Below the pieces are notes generated by a model. It saw only the letters and a list, made by a program, of their open reading frames with translations. It was not told where the DNA came from and made no database searches. 64,000 nt of DNA from Nitrosomonadales bacterium (GTDB lineage: Bacteria > Pseudomonadota > Gammaproteobacteria > Burkholderiales > Gallionellaceae): the NCBI GenBank assembly GCA_016208015.1, contig JACQYW010000009.1:1-64000 (forward strand). Direction: 5' to 3'. Shown piece by piece: positions 24,716 to 33,605 of the stretch (positions within the stretch are counted from its first letter, which is position 1; each line of letters opens with the position of its first letter). Position numbers and translations under genes: made by a program.

Positions 24716-26332
24716 ATGCGCATCACTTTTGTACATCCAGCAGGTTTCAACTTCGTTCCCGGTCAACCCGACTTCTCCGTGCTGGCGAACCGCATGCCCC
24801 CCATCGGCATCCTTTCGCTCGCGGCCTGGCTGGACAAGCACGGCCACACCACTTTCGTGCACGACTGCCTCGGCCCGTTCGCGCCGCCGACGATAGAAGA
24901 GAATGCCGAGATCATCCTGGCGACCGATCCCGAGATGGTCGGCTTCTCCACCACCACCTCCGGCTTCATGGATGCGGCGGACATGGCGAAGTACATACGG
25001 CAGAAACGCCCCGGCATCAAGATCGCCTTCGGCAATGTGCACGTGTCGTCCATCGGCGCGCCGTTGCTGGAACACTTCCCCGAGATCGACTACCTGTGCA
25101 TAGGCGAGGGCGAGGGGGCGATGCTCGATCTGGCCGACGGCAAGCAACCGCGGGAGATCTACAACCTGGTGTATCGCGACGGCGAGAAGATCATCTCCAA
25201 TCCGCGCCGCCAGCGCATCCTCAATCTGGACGAGCTGCCGTTCCCGGCCTACGAGAAGCTGGAAGGTTTTCCGCATGCCTACCATCTGCCGCTGTTCTCG
25301 TATGTGAAAAAGCAGGGCGCGACCATGATCACTTCGCGCGGTTGTCCCTACACCTGTTCGTTCTGCGACCGCACCGTGTTCGAGCGTCTGTACAAGGTCA
25401 ATTCCGCGCAGTACATCTACGACCACATGAAGCACCTGCGCGACAATTTCGGCGTGTACCACATCAACTTCTACGACGATCTGTTCACCGCGCAGAAGAA
25501 GCGTGTGTTCGAGCTGTGCGAGCTGCTCATCGCGAAACCGCTGGGCATGCAGTTCAATTGCGCCATCCGCACCGGCCACACCTCGGATGAGATGCTGCAA
25601 CGCCTGAAGCAGGCGGGCGCGTTGATGGTGTCGATGGGCATCGAATCCGCCGATCCGGCCATGATGGAACGGCACAAGGCGGGCGTGACGCTGGAAGCGG
25701 TGAAGAAGACGGTGGAGCAGATACACAATGCCGGGCTGCGCGCAAAAGGACTGTTCATCTTCGGCATGCCGGGCGAGACGCCGGAGACGGTGAGGACCAC
25801 CAGCGACTTCATCCTCTCGCTCGATCTGGACGAGATGAACATGACCAAGTTCAGCCCGCTCTACGGTGCGCCGATCTGGGACGAGTGCATCAGCGGCGAA
25901 GAGGGCGAGACCATCGAGGATTGGCGCCTGATGAACTGCCTCAACTTCGTGTTCCTGCCCAAGGGCTTCAAGTCGCGCGAGGAGATGGATGCGCTCTACA
26001 ACTGGCACATCCTGCGCTTCTACAACAGCAAGACCTACCACCGAACTTTCGCCAAACGCCTGTGGCAACACCGCTGGAGCCTGTGGCACCTCGTCAAGAA
26101 CATGCCGCGCGTGATCCAGGCCAACCGCTATTTCCAGTCCAACCAGAAACAACTGGAGGCGATCAAGCAGAACTTCCCCAGGCATCCGCGCCAGCCCACC
26201 GATCTGGTACCGCTGCTCGGCGAAGAGCTCTACGCCGACAAAGTCTCTACCGTAAAAGTGAGCCTGCCGATCAGCGTGCAGAAGAAGGCGGCGGATGTGC
26301 CGTTGCAGAGTACGGAGATGGCGGAAGACTGA
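24716..26332 (+). CDS. B12-binding radical SAM protein
   Basis: A 538-residue protein with a cobalamin-binding domain (about 1-170; MVGFSTTTSG, GNVHVSS, IGEGEG) and a radical SAM domain with C210, C214 and C217 (SRGCPYTCSFCD). A long C-terminal extension follows. It is related in layout to the protein at 284-1624. Hopanoid and tetrapyrrole enzymes share this layout, so a role in the pigment locus is inference from position. ATG 24716 follows the glycosyltransferase by 32 bp. Confidence 0.82.
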   Translation: MRITFVHPAGFNFVPGQPDFSVLANRMPPIGILSLAAWLDKHGHTTFVHDCLGPFAPPTIEENAEIILATDPEMVGFSTTTSGFMDAADMAKYIRQKRPGIKIAFGNVHVSSIGAPLLEHFPEIDYLCIGEGEGAMLDLADGKQPREIYNLVYRDGEKIISNPRRQRILNLDELPFPAYEKLEGFPHAYHLPLFSYVKKQGATMITSRGCPYTCSFCDRTVFERLYKVNSAQYIYDHMKHLRDNFGVYHINFYDDLFTAQKKRVFELCELLIAKPLGMQFNCAIRTGHTSDEMLQRLKQAGALMVSMGIESADPAMMERHKAGVTLEAVKKTVEQIHNAGLRAKGLFIFGMPGETPETVRTTSDFILSLDLDEMNMTKFSPLYGAPIWDECISGEEGETIEDWRLMNCLNFVFLPKGFKSREEMDALYNWHILRFYNSKTYHRTFAKRLWQHRWSLWHLVKNMPRVIQANRYFQSNQKQLEAIKQNFPRHPRQPTDLVPLLGEELYADKVSTVKVSLPISVQKKAADVPLQSTEMAED

Positions 26333-26422
26333 GTGCGTTGCACTTCCGGCCTGAATCCAACGGTTGCTGAAGTCCGGTATGCGAAGACCGCTCCGGCGAG
26401 AAACGCTCAATAGGAGGTGCCC

Positions 26423-26851
26423 GTGCCTGAATCACGCATTGACGAGGAGTTATTTGCCGGACTGCGGGAACTGGCGGATTCGGCTTTCCCGAAACGCTGC
26501 GGATATTGCGGAAGAGAGTACAGGAACGCCGCCGAATTCCTCGCCGCCACGCAGCCCGTTCGCGCGGATTCCAGCGGCTTGAAGCAAAGCCGGGACGATG
26601 ACGGTCACATGATCGTCGACCTGTTCCGGAACTGCGTCTGCGGTTCGACCCTGCTCGAGAGCTTCTGGAACCGGCGCGACCTCAGCGAAGACGGTAGCCT
26701 GCGGCGCAAGCGATTCCAGGAGATGCGCGACAAGCTGGTCGCGATGGGCTGTAGCGCGGAAGTGGCCCAGGGCGAACTGCTTAAACTCATGCGCGGACAA
26801 CCGAACGACCTGTTGGGTCTGGTGAAGCGCGGGAATACAGCGGGGCAGTAG
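26423..26851 (+). CDS. Uncharacterised Cys-motif protein
   Basis: A 142-residue protein from GTG 26423, chosen for AGGAGG five bases upstream. CGYCG near residue 24 and CVCGST near residue 71 could make a two-part zinc-ribbon or metal site. The C-terminal helix has the pattern of a small regulatory domain (GQPNDLLGLVKRG). Function not recognised. It lies before the bacteriohemerythrin and may share its regulation. Confidence 0.6.
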   Translation: MPESRIDEELFAGLRELADSAFPKRCGYCGREYRNAAEFLAATQPVRADSSGLKQSRDDDGHMIVDLFRNCVCGSTLLESFWNRRDLSEDGSLRRKRFQEMRDKLVAMGCSAEVAQGELLKLMRGQPNDLLGLVKRGNTAGQ

Positions 26852-26918
26852 TTGACGAGCGGTGATCGCGATGGTTTCTAATGTGTACAGCTTCTAACCT
26901 GATCGGGGGGTGTGTTCC

Positions 26919-27344
26919 ATGGGCTTGGTTTGGCGTGAGCAGTTAAGCGTCGGCAACAATGTGATCGATACCGACCATAAATATCTGATCGAGATCATCA
27001 ATCGGGTCGAGCAGAGCATGGCAGCGAGAGACAGACGCGGGCTGGCGGCAGAGCTGGACGATCTTTCCCAGTATTCCCTGGTGCATTTCGACCGGGAGGA
27101 AAAGATCGCTGCTGCGGTGGGTTATACGCAAGTTCCCCATTTGAACGAATCGCACCAGGCGCTGCTCGCAAAGCTGAATCAGGTGCGGGGAGAGTTCGAT
27201 GCGATGGGAGTGGAATGGTCGGCTGAAGCAGTCGAACATTTCAGCGGTTTTTTGCGCAACTGGCTGGTCGATCATGTCATCAAGGAGGACCTCCTAATGA
27301 AGCCTGTTCTGCAAAAACATTCTCCCAGTTTCGACCCGCGCTAA
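26919..27344 (+). CDS. Bacteriohemerythrin
   Basis: A 141-residue single-domain hemerythrin. Di-iron ligands visible: H20 (DTDHKYL), H56 and E60 (HFDRE), H119 and D124 (DHVIKED), plus the pair H74/H79. The last pair is spaced HxxxxH rather than the usual HxxxH, so one ligand assignment is uncertain. It would bind oxygen or sense it at low concentration in the cytoplasm. ATG 26919 has GGGGGG eight bases upstream. The stop overlaps by three bases the stop of the convergent IHF-like gene. Confidence 0.85.
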   Translation: MGLVWREQLSVGNNVIDTDHKYLIEIINRVEQSMAARDRRGLAAELDDLSQYSLVHFDREEKIAAAVGYTQVPHLNESHQALLAKLNQVRGEFDAMGVEWSAEAVEHFSGFLRNWLVDHVIKEDLLMKPVLQKHSPSFDPR

Positions 27345-27670
27345 TCCAGTATCCGCAATTTTTTTCCGATCCGGGGCTCGACATCGCCATTATTGTTTTC
27401 AATGCCGTCGCGGAGTCTTTTGCCCGGTTTGAAATGGGGCACCAGCTTGGCCGGTACCATGTAAGTCATATCGGTCACCGGGTTGTGCCATTTTCGGGCT
27501 GAGCGAAGGCGGCGGTTGAAACTGCCGAACCCTCTGATTTCCACTCTTTCCCCCTCGGCCAAGGCCATTCCGATCTTATCCAGAACGTAAGCGACTATAG
27601 ACTTGATGTCTTCGGCGGCAAGTTGCGGGTGGCGGGTGGCGAGACGTCGAATGAGTTCTGAGCGAGTCAT
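27341..27670 (-). CDS. HU/IHF-family DNA-binding protein (IHF-beta-like paralogue)
   Basis: A 109-residue protein from ATG 27670. MTRSELIRRLATRHP, GERVEIRGFGSF and LVPHFKPGKRLRD match IHF-beta. The DNA-inserting beta-arm reads ARKWHNPVTD where IHF normally has GRNPKTG, so binding specificity may differ. The C-terminus is longer than standard IHF-beta (about 94 residues) and ends in a basic tail. It would bend DNA. It lies divergent to the CZB gene at 27810. Confidence 0.82.
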   Translation of the reverse strand: MTRSELIRRLATRHPQLAAEDIKSIVAYVLDKIGMALAEGERVEIRGFGSFNRRLRSARKWHNPVTDMTYMVPAKLVPHFKPGKRLRDGIENNNGDVEPRIGKKLRILD

Positions 27671-27775
27671 GGTGTGGTTAACGGCGTCCAAGTGAAGTTC
27701 GTGATTGAAATATATCGGTTTTGATAATTCTCGCACAAAAATGACGAAAATGAGTAATATGGCAAATATAAGCCA

Positions 27776-27788
27776 GCCGGTGACCGGC
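27776..27788. promoter_or_regulatory. GCCGGT/ACCGGC palindrome in divergent promoter region
   Basis: Perfect 6-bp arms around a single G, between the IHF-like gene and the first CZB gene. It may be an operator. The surrounding 27671-27809 is AT-rich and probably contains promoters for both directions; I cannot place -10/-35 boxes safely. Confidence 0.35.
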
Positions 27789-27809
27789 CAATAAGCAAGG
27801 GAGGATGTC

Positions 27810-28220
27810 ATGTTGCAATTGTTCCGGAAGAAAGTGAGTAAACGCTCCGTCACTCAACCGTTCAATGGCATTCGCGCGATACAAGCGCATCTTGTTCAGA
27901 AAAGCCGGGTAGAGGATTACGTAAACGGCAACTCTAAAGTGAAGGTTGATGAACTAATGAGTTGCCATAGCAGTTGTGCGCTGGGCAAGTGGTTGCATGA
28001 TGATGGCGGAGCTCTTAAAAATAAGGCGCTGCTCGACGCCTTGCAAAGAAACTGTGAGGAGTTTCAGGCGGCGGCGGTGCAGGCGATGCTACTGGCAGAT
28101 ATGGATAAACCCGACCTGGCCAAAGCTGCGATACAGCATGGGCAGCTGTTCCACGATGCGTCCGATAGGTTCCAGCAGTGCCTGGCTGAGTTGCATATCG
28201 AAAGCCAGGCAAATCATTAG
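27810..28220 (+). CDS. Standalone CZB-domain protein, variant zinc site
   Basis: A 136-residue protein built of one CZB domain. H27 sits in the first helix and C56 in CHSSCALGKWL. The canonical last two histidines (as in the neighbour's EHALFH) are replaced here by C82 and Q86 (RNCEEFQ). H110 and H115 later in the chain might serve instead. CZB domains bind zinc and are altered by zinc or hypochlorous acid, tuning chemoreceptors and diguanylate cyclases. AGGGAGG precedes ATG 27810. It is followed by a membrane-bound CZB protein. Confidence 0.8.
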   Translation: MLQLFRKKVSKRSVTQPFNGIRAIQAHLVQKSRVEDYVNGNSKVKVDELMSCHSSCALGKWLHDDGGALKNKALLDALQRNCEEFQAAAVQAMLLADMDKPDLAKAAIQHGQLFHDASDRFQQCLAELHIESQANH

Positions 28221-28261
28221 CGTCAGGTCGTTTGCAAACAAATATGTAAAAGGAGGGACTA

Positions 28262-28318
28262 ATGGTGAATACCTGCGTGATGAAGCCCTTCATTATGGTT
28301 TGGGGAGGTTGGATATGA
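28262..28318 (+). CDS. Short upstream reading frame (18 codons) coupled to the CZB membrane gene
   Basis: An 18-codon frame, ATG 28262 to TGA 28318, with a near-perfect ribosome-binding site (AAAGGAGGG, 5-base gap). The TGA overlaps the next gene's ATG at 28315 (ATGA). The peptide is hydrophobic (MKPFIMVWGGWI end). It looks like a leader that couples translation of the CZB membrane protein; it could also be a real small membrane peptide. Confidence 0.5.
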   Translation: MVNTCVMKPFIMVWGGWI

Positions 28319-28917
28319 TGTTCAGTATGTTGTCGTTGATAGTCAATGCAATTGTGATCACCGCCATCGGGGTGGAACTTGTTGCGATCGCGTTGGGAGT
28401 GGCCAGTGCCGATCAACTCCTGATCGTCAGCGCCATATCCGGGCTGTCGACCGCGTTGTCATTCAAGCTGTCGAAGGATGCGTTGGCGAAACTGAAAAAC
28501 GAACCCGTGTCGATTGACACAAGCGCAGGCAAACGGGAAGTTGCGCCTGGCGAGTACAATTTATATGAAGCCATGGAAGCGCATCTGGCCTGGAAGCGGC
28601 GGCTGACGAATTATCTCGATGGCCGATCCGCGGAAGAATTGCATCCGCATATCATCTGTCTTGATAACCGCTGCTCGCTGGGCGAATGGCTGTACGGCTC
28701 AGGCAGGACCCGATTCGGCGATAGCGAACTGTTCAAAAGGCTGACCGACGAACATGCCCTGTTCCATTTTCACGCGTCAAAAGTCGTCGAAGCTCATCAA
28801 TCCGGAAACAGGACGCTGGCGTATAGAATCCTGTCGGAAGACTTTGCCCGGCAATCCAAAAGGACGGTGGATTGTCTGACCCAATTGAATATGCAAGTTG
28901 AGGGCAATGAGGCTTAG
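28315..28917 (+). CDS. Membrane protein with C-terminal CZB domain
   Basis: A 200-residue protein. Two hydrophobic segments are at about 5-29 and 34-50; the rest is cytoplasmic. The CZB domain has the complete ligand set H90 (AHLAWK), C120 (RCSLGEWL), H147 and H151 (EHALFH). Start taken at ATG 28315 with GGGGAGG six bases upstream and overlap with the leader frame. It probably senses zinc or oxidant and passes this to the histidine-kinase/receiver genes that follow; that link is inference from the gene order. Confidence 0.78.
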   Translation: MMFSMLSLIVNAIVITAIGVELVAIALGVASADQLLIVSAISGLSTALSFKLSKDALAKLKNEPVSIDTSAGKREVAPGEYNLYEAMEAHLAWKRRLTNYLDGRSAEELHPHIICLDNRCSLGEWLYGSGRTRFGDSELFKRLTDEHALFHFHASKVVEAHQSGNRTLAYRILSEDFARQSKRTVDCLTQLNMQVEGNEA

Positions 28918-28930
28918 TGATTATCATCAC

Positions 28931-28951
28931 GGTATCGGCGGGGCCGATACC
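28931..28951 (+). other. 9-bp stem hairpin after CZB gene
   Basis: Perfect inverted repeat (28931-28939 with 28943-28951), loop GGG. No T-run follows, so it is more likely an mRNA structure before the next GTG start than an intrinsic terminator. Confidence 0.45.
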
Positions 28952-28968
28952 GGGCATCGGGAGACACA

Positions 28969-29565
28969 GTGAACGACATCAAGGCGGGTCAAGCAGGCGA
29001 GTTTGTCTCGACGCGGGAAGCGGCGGCGCGACTCGGCGTGGCATTGTCAACGATCCAGAGCTGGGTCGAAACCGGTGTGCTACCGGCCTGGAAAACGGCA
29101 GGGGGTCATCGGCGCATTCCAAATGACGCGGTTGAGAAGATGCGTTTGAAACAAACTGAGAGCCTGGCGGGTGCCTCGGCGGGGATTTTCAGGGTTCTGG
29201 TTGTGGAAGATGATGCGGTGCAACGCGAGATATACCGGCGCCAGTTTGCAAACTGCAAGTTTCCAGTTCAATTGTTGATGGCCGAAGACGGCTTCGAGGG
29301 GCTGATGATGATTGGTCGGTACGTCCCCGACCTGCTCATCGCCGATCTGGCGATGCCGGAGATGGACGGATTCAAGATGATCCGTCACCTGACCGCACAT
29401 ACGGCATCGCCGCGCACGGCAATCGTCGTCGTGACTGCGCTCACGGCAGACGAGATCAGGGCGGAAGGAGGTCTTCCGGATGGCATACCTGTATATTCCA
29501 AGCCCATACCCTTTGCCGTCCTCCGTTCATTGGTCGAGCATATGGCGAGTAAGCTGGCCGCATGA
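28969..29565 (+). CDS. HTH-receiver fusion protein
   Basis: A 198-residue protein. Residues about 10-60 form a MerR/excisionase-type HTH (STREAAARLGVALSTIQSWVETG with GGHRRIP). Residues about 75-195 form a response-regulator receiver with phospho-acceptor D126 (IADLAMPEMDG). In most response regulators the receiver is N-terminal and the DNA-binding domain C-terminal; here the order is reversed. GTG start. It would regulate transcription in response to a kinase, probably the hybrid kinase at 30461-32287. Confidence 0.83.
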   Translation: MNDIKAGQAGEFVSTREAAARLGVALSTIQSWVETGVLPAWKTAGGHRRIPNDAVEKMRLKQTESLAGASAGIFRVLVVEDDAVQREIYRRQFANCKFPVQLLMAEDGFEGLMMIGRYVPDLLIADLAMPEMDGFKMIRHLTAHTASPRTAIVVVTALTADEIRAEGGLPDGIPVYSKPIPFAVLRSLVEHMASKLAA

Positions 29566-29577
29566 CAACGACACTGC

Positions 29578-30456
29578 ATGATGCAGAAGCGGGAAGCTCC
29601 TGATTTGGAAAATCACCGTGTACAGCGGGATATTCGGCTTGATCCCTTGCCTGTGTCTGAAGTTGAACGCCATCGCATTCTGGTGGCAGAAGACAATCCG
29701 GCGAATCAGGCCGTGCTGCGTATGCAGCTTGATGTCCTGGGCTGCGAAGCCGACCAGGCCGCCGACGGCGTGGAGGCATTGGCCAAATGGCGGGCAGGGA
29801 AGCACGATCTGATCCTGGCCGACCGCAATATGCCCAACATGGACGGTTTGGAACTGGCACGTTTCATCCGCAGCCTTGAAAAGAATGGCGCGACTCATGT
29901 GCCCATCATTGCGATCACTGCGGATCACCATCGGGAAGAGATAACCCGATGTCGTGCGGCAGGCATGGACGACGCCTTGCCAAAACCGATTGCGCTGGAC
30001 GATCTTCGCGGCATGCTGGAACGCTGGCTTCCGCGCGCTTCATCAGAAGCCGGTGCAAGTAACGACCACGGCAGCGGCTCACCGGTGCGAGAGCAAGCCA
30101 TCGCGCTGGATCTGGAACAATTGGCACGGATCACCGGTGATTCGGATGTCCGGCAAGCCAGCGCACTGATCGATCTGTTCATCAGGACGGCACGGGCCGA
30201 TCTGCCGGTCTGCCACCGGTATCTCAGCGAAAAGAACGGCCGGTCGCTGGCGCAATACATGCACAAGCTCAAGTCTTCAGCGCGCATGGTGGGTGCCCTG
30301 CGCTTCGCCGATCTGGCCGTGACGCTGGAGGATGCAGCCAAATCGAAGCGCTTCGCCGCGACAAAATCGCTCATGGTTGAACTTGAAAGCGCGCTTGGCG
30401 ACGTGGCGGTTGCCGTCAACAGGATCAACTCATCAGCGGGCGGCGAGGCGGAGTAG
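29578..30456 (+). CDS. Receiver-HPt phosphorelay protein
   Basis: A 292-residue protein with an N-terminal receiver (D82 in [11 protein letters not shown]) and a C-terminal HPt domain (H229 in [13 protein letters not shown]). It would take part in a multi-step phosphorelay between the hybrid kinase and the HTH-receiver. ATG 29578 or 29581. It ends four bases before the hybrid kinase start. Confidence 0.83.
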   Translation: MMQKREAPDLENHRVQRDIRLDPLPVSEVERHRILVAEDNPANQAVLRMQLDVLGCEADQAADGVEALAKWRAGKHDLILADRNMPNMDGLELARFIRSLEKNGATHVPIIAITADHHREEITRCRAAGMDDALPKPIALDDLRGMLERWLPRASSEAGASNDHGSGSPVREQAIALDLEQLARITGDSDVRQASALIDLFIRTARADLPVCHRYLSEKNGRSLAQYMHKLKSSARMVGALRFADLAVTLEDAAKSKRFAATKSLMVELESALGDVAVAVNRINSSAGGEAE

Positions 30457-30460
30457 AACG

Positions 30461-32287
30461 ATGAAACGGACTAGCAGCCCGGTTGAATCTGCCGTACTAG
30501 ACAGCGCGTTCAGGGATGCGCAGGTCAAGTTGGTATACGGCATATTGCCGCTTTCGATCATTGCCAACATCGTGATGGCAGTGATCCTCGTTACCGTACA
30601 GGCGAAGGTCATTGCTGCGGACGTGCGTCTTGGCTGGTTGTACATGTTTATTGCGCTGGAGTTTGCCTCGGTATGGCTGCTGGTACTCTGGTTCCGGGCA
30701 AAGAAAAAGGTAGCAGAGAATTTCCATCGGCGCTGGCTGATCATGCAACAAGCGGGAAATGCCCTGACTGGTTTGGCTTGGGGAGTTGGCGGCGCATTGC
30801 TGTTCCCGGCGGGCGACTTGCTCCACCAGATGTTCCTCATCCTTGTCCTTGCCGGGTTGAGTGCCGCTGCGGCCACGATGATGGCGATAGACCGGATCTC
30901 GGCGTTCAGCTTCCTGTTTTTGACCTCTTTTCCGACGATCATCTGTCTGGTATTGGAGGATGGCGAGATTTCACTGATCCTGCTCGGGATGTGCCTGGTT
31001 TTCATCGCGTACGTGGCGGTGAGTGTGTTCCGGATCGGCCGCGACCTGCAGGAGAACGTGCAATTGCATGTCGAAGCCAAAGAACGTGAACGGGCACTGC
31101 AGCAGAGCGCGAGTGAGTTGCGGAAGGCGAAAGAACAGGCCGAGATGGCGAACCGCGCTAAATCCTCCTTTCTGTCCAGCATGAGCCATGAACTTCGCAC
31201 GCCGCTCAATTCCATCATCGGCTTTGCGGAACTGCTGGACAGGGACATGCTGGGATCGCTCCATGCCACGCAAAAGGAACCGGTCCGGCATATCCTGAAA
31301 GGTGGGCAGCATCTGCTCAGCCTGGTCAATGATGTACTCGATCTGGCACGTATCGAAGCAGGTGAGTTCGATCTTGGCATTTCCACCCTTGAACTCAAGG
31401 CGCTGATCGAGGATGCGGTGACGCTGATCAGGCCACTCGCCGCATTCCGCCAGATTGACATTCGGCACGATTGTCCGGGCAGCGTCTTTGTTCGCGCCGA
31501 TGCGACGCGAGTCAAACAGGCACTGCTGAACCTGCTGGCCAATGCGGTGAAATACAACCTTGAAAGCGGCACGGTGACCGTCACATGCCGGATATTGAAC
31601 GACTGCGTTCGCATCACGGTCGCCGATACCGGGCGGGGCATTCCGAAAGAAAAGCAGTCGCAGTTGTTTCAACCCTATCAGCGGCTGGGGGCGGAGAGAA
31701 CGGCCACTGAAGGGACGGGGCTGGGTCTGGTCATCGCGAAGCGCATCATGGAAGCCATGGGCGGCAGCATCGGTTTTAGCAGCGAAGTCGGCAAGGGCAG
31801 CCGTTTCTGGCTGGATCTGCCGCCCGACCCCGGTCATGTTCAAAGCAATGCCAAAGACCTGCCCGGCTTTGCCGCGATGGCACACATCCCGGACGACACT
31901 GTGCGCGGACGCGTGCTTTATGTGGAAGACAACGCCGTCAATCAATCATTCATGAAGCATGTCTTCATTCGCTTCTCCGGGGTTGAACTGCTGATCGCCG
32001 GTGATGCGGAAAAAGGCATTCCTGTCATTCGGCAAAGCCGCCCGGATATCGTGCTGATGGATATCAACCTGCCCGGGATGAGCGGGCTGGACGCGCTTGG
32101 CGTACTCAAGTCCGATCCGGATACGGCCGCCATTCCGGTGATCGCCGTCAGTGCTTCCGCCATGCCGCGCGATGTGAAAGCCGGACTCGAGGCTGGTTTC
32201 GTCGCGTATTACACGAAGCCCCTGGATGTCGATGCACTGCTGAGCCGGGTCAAGGAATCATTGGCGCGCACAAAGCTCCCCGGTTAG
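30461..32287 (+). CDS. Hybrid sensor histidine kinase with C-terminal receiver
   Basis: A 608-residue protein. About six hydrophobic segments (about 25-200) form a membrane sensor without a recognised periplasmic domain. They are followed by a short coiled coil, the HisKA site H243 ([11 protein letters not shown]), an HATPase domain ([27 protein letters not shown]) and a receiver with D534 ([11 protein letters not shown]). It would start the phosphorelay through the adjacent HPt protein. Start at ATG 30461 after the preceding stop. It ends 18 bp from the convergent MFS gene. Confidence 0.85.
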   Translation: MKRTSSPVESAVLDSAFRDAQVKLVYGILPLSIIANIVMAVILVTVQAKVIAADVRLGWLYMFIALEFASVWLLVLWFRAKKKVAENFHRRWLIMQQAGNALTGLAWGVGGALLFPAGDLLHQMFLILVLAGLSAAAATMMAIDRISAFSFLFLTSFPTIICLVLEDGEISLILLGMCLVFIAYVAVSVFRIGRDLQENVQLHVEAKERERALQQSASELRKAKEQAEMANRAKSSFLSSMSHELRTPLNSIIGFAELLDRDMLGSLHATQKEPVRHILKGGQHLLSLVNDVLDLARIEAGEFDLGISTLELKALIEDAVTLIRPLAAFRQIDIRHDCPGSVFVRADATRVKQALLNLLANAVKYNLESGTVTVTCRILNDCVRITVADTGRGIPKEKQSQLFQPYQRLGAERTATEGTGLGLVIAKRIMEAMGGSIGFSSEVGKGSRFWLDLPPDPGHVQSNAKDLPGFAAMAHIPDDTVRGRVLYVEDNAVNQSFMKHVFIRFSGVELLIAGDAEKGIPVIRQSRPDIVLMDINLPGMSGLDALGVLKSDPDTAAIPVIAVSASAMPRDVKAGLEAGFVAYYTKPLDVDALLSRVKESLARTKLPG

Positions 32288-32305
32288 GTGGGCACTCATG
32301 CAACA

Positions 32306-33595
32306 TCACGCCGACCGTAATGCCGCACGCCTCCCGCGCCTGACATTCACCCCGATCAGTATCGCCAGCCCCGCAATAAAATAACTTCCGGTGATCAGGA
32401 TCGCCAGGCGATGGTCGCCTTGCGACAGCCAGCTCACCAGCCCGTAAGTCAGCGGCCCGAGTATCGCAGACAGTTTGACTGCCAGTCCCCACAGCCCGAA
32501 GAACTCGGCGCGCCGCGTGGCCGGGCTCAGTAATCCCACCAGCGCGCGTCCGGCGGACTGGCTGGCGCCCATGCAGAGACCGGCGAGGTTGGCCGCGACC
32601 CAGAACATGTCCGGGCCCTGCGCTGCCCAGGCAAGAATGATCATGACGATCCAGCCGACCAGCGTCAGCGCGATGCCGGGGACATGGCCGATGCGGTCCT
32701 GCAGGTGTCCGAATAAAAATGCGCCGATGGCGGCAGTGATGTTGACCACGAAGACCAGCTGGATGGTCTGCTGGGTGGTGAAGTGCATCGCCTGTTGCGC
32801 GTAGATCGCGGCGAGCGTGATCACCGCCTGGATACCGGCCTGATAGAACACGGTGCAGATCAGGAAGCGGCGCAGGTCGCGAAAATCCCCCGCTTGCGCG
32901 ATCGTCTGTTTCAGCCGTGCGAACGACTCCTGCACAAGATTCTTCCCTTGCAGATGCGGCTGCGGCACGGCGCGTTCCTGCAGGAACAGAAAGGTGGGCA
33001 GGCTGGAGAGGGCGAACAGCATGGCGGTGATCAGCATGGTCGCCGGCACGAAATCCGCCGCGTGTTGCCCCTGTGCCTGTGCCCAGGTCACATAGGCGAG
33101 GCTGGCGCCCAGGCTGACCAGACCGCCGACATAACCCAGACTCCATCCCCAGCCGGATACCTTGCCGAGCGTGCTGCTGCGTGCCAGTTCCGGCAGGAAG
33201 GCGGCGATCAGGTTCTCGCCGCTGCCATAGAAGAAGTTGGACAGCACGATCAGCGGAATGGTGAGCCACAGGCTGCCGGGCCCGCTGAATGCCAGCAACG
33301 CGGTGAATGTCACGCAGCCGATGGTGGTCAGCGCCAGCAGTTTCTTTTTGGCAGCGTAGGCATCGGCGTAAGCGCCGAGCAGCGGTGCGGTGAACATGAT
33401 CGCGGCATAGGAGGCCGCCAATGCCGCTGTCCAGGCGAACGTCGCCCAAGGCTGGTCGCCTGCGACCACGGCGACGAAATAGGCATTGAAGATGGCGGTG
33501 ATGACCACCGTGGTGTAACCGGAGTTGGCGAAATCGTACATGGCCCATGCCCATGCTTCGCGGGGAGTGACGTTGCGAGCAAGGGAACGGCGCAT
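32306..33595 (-). CDS. MFS transporter (UMF1/Atg22-like)
   Basis: A 429-residue protein with about 12 hydrophobic segments. WAMYDFANSGYTTVV near the start is typical of the Atg22-like UMF1 group; FGHLQDRIG is the loop motif of the second half. Substrate unknown; the group includes exporters of amino acids and peptidoglycan-like solutes. Ten bases separate it from the methyltransferase upstream on the same strand. Confidence 0.78.
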   Translation of the reverse strand: MRRSLARNVTPREAWAWAMYDFANSGYTTVVITAIFNAYFVAVVAGDQPWATFAWTAALAASYAAIMFTAPLLGAYADAYAAKKKLLALTTIGCVTFTALLAFSGPGSLWLTIPLIVLSNFFYGSGENLIAAFLPELARSSTLGKVSGWGWSLGYVGGLVSLGASLAYVTWAQAQGQHAADFVPATMLITAMLFALSSLPTFLFLQERAVPQPHLQGKNLVQESFARLKQTIAQAGDFRDLRRFLICTVFYQAGIQAVITLAAIYAQQAMHFTTQQTIQLVFVVNITAAIGAFLFGHLQDRIGHVPGIALTLVGWIVMIILAWAAQGPDMFWVAANLAGLCMGASQSAGRALVGLLSPATRRAEFFGLWGLAVKLSAILGPLTYGLVSWLSQGDHRLAILITGSYFIAGLAILIGVNVRRGRRAALRSA

Positions 33596-33605
33596 GGGAA
33601 TATCG

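Noticed and set aside
24584..26410. 608-codon minus-strand frame
   Set aside because: Antisense shadow of the glycosyltransferase and radical SAM genes, which have clear motifs.
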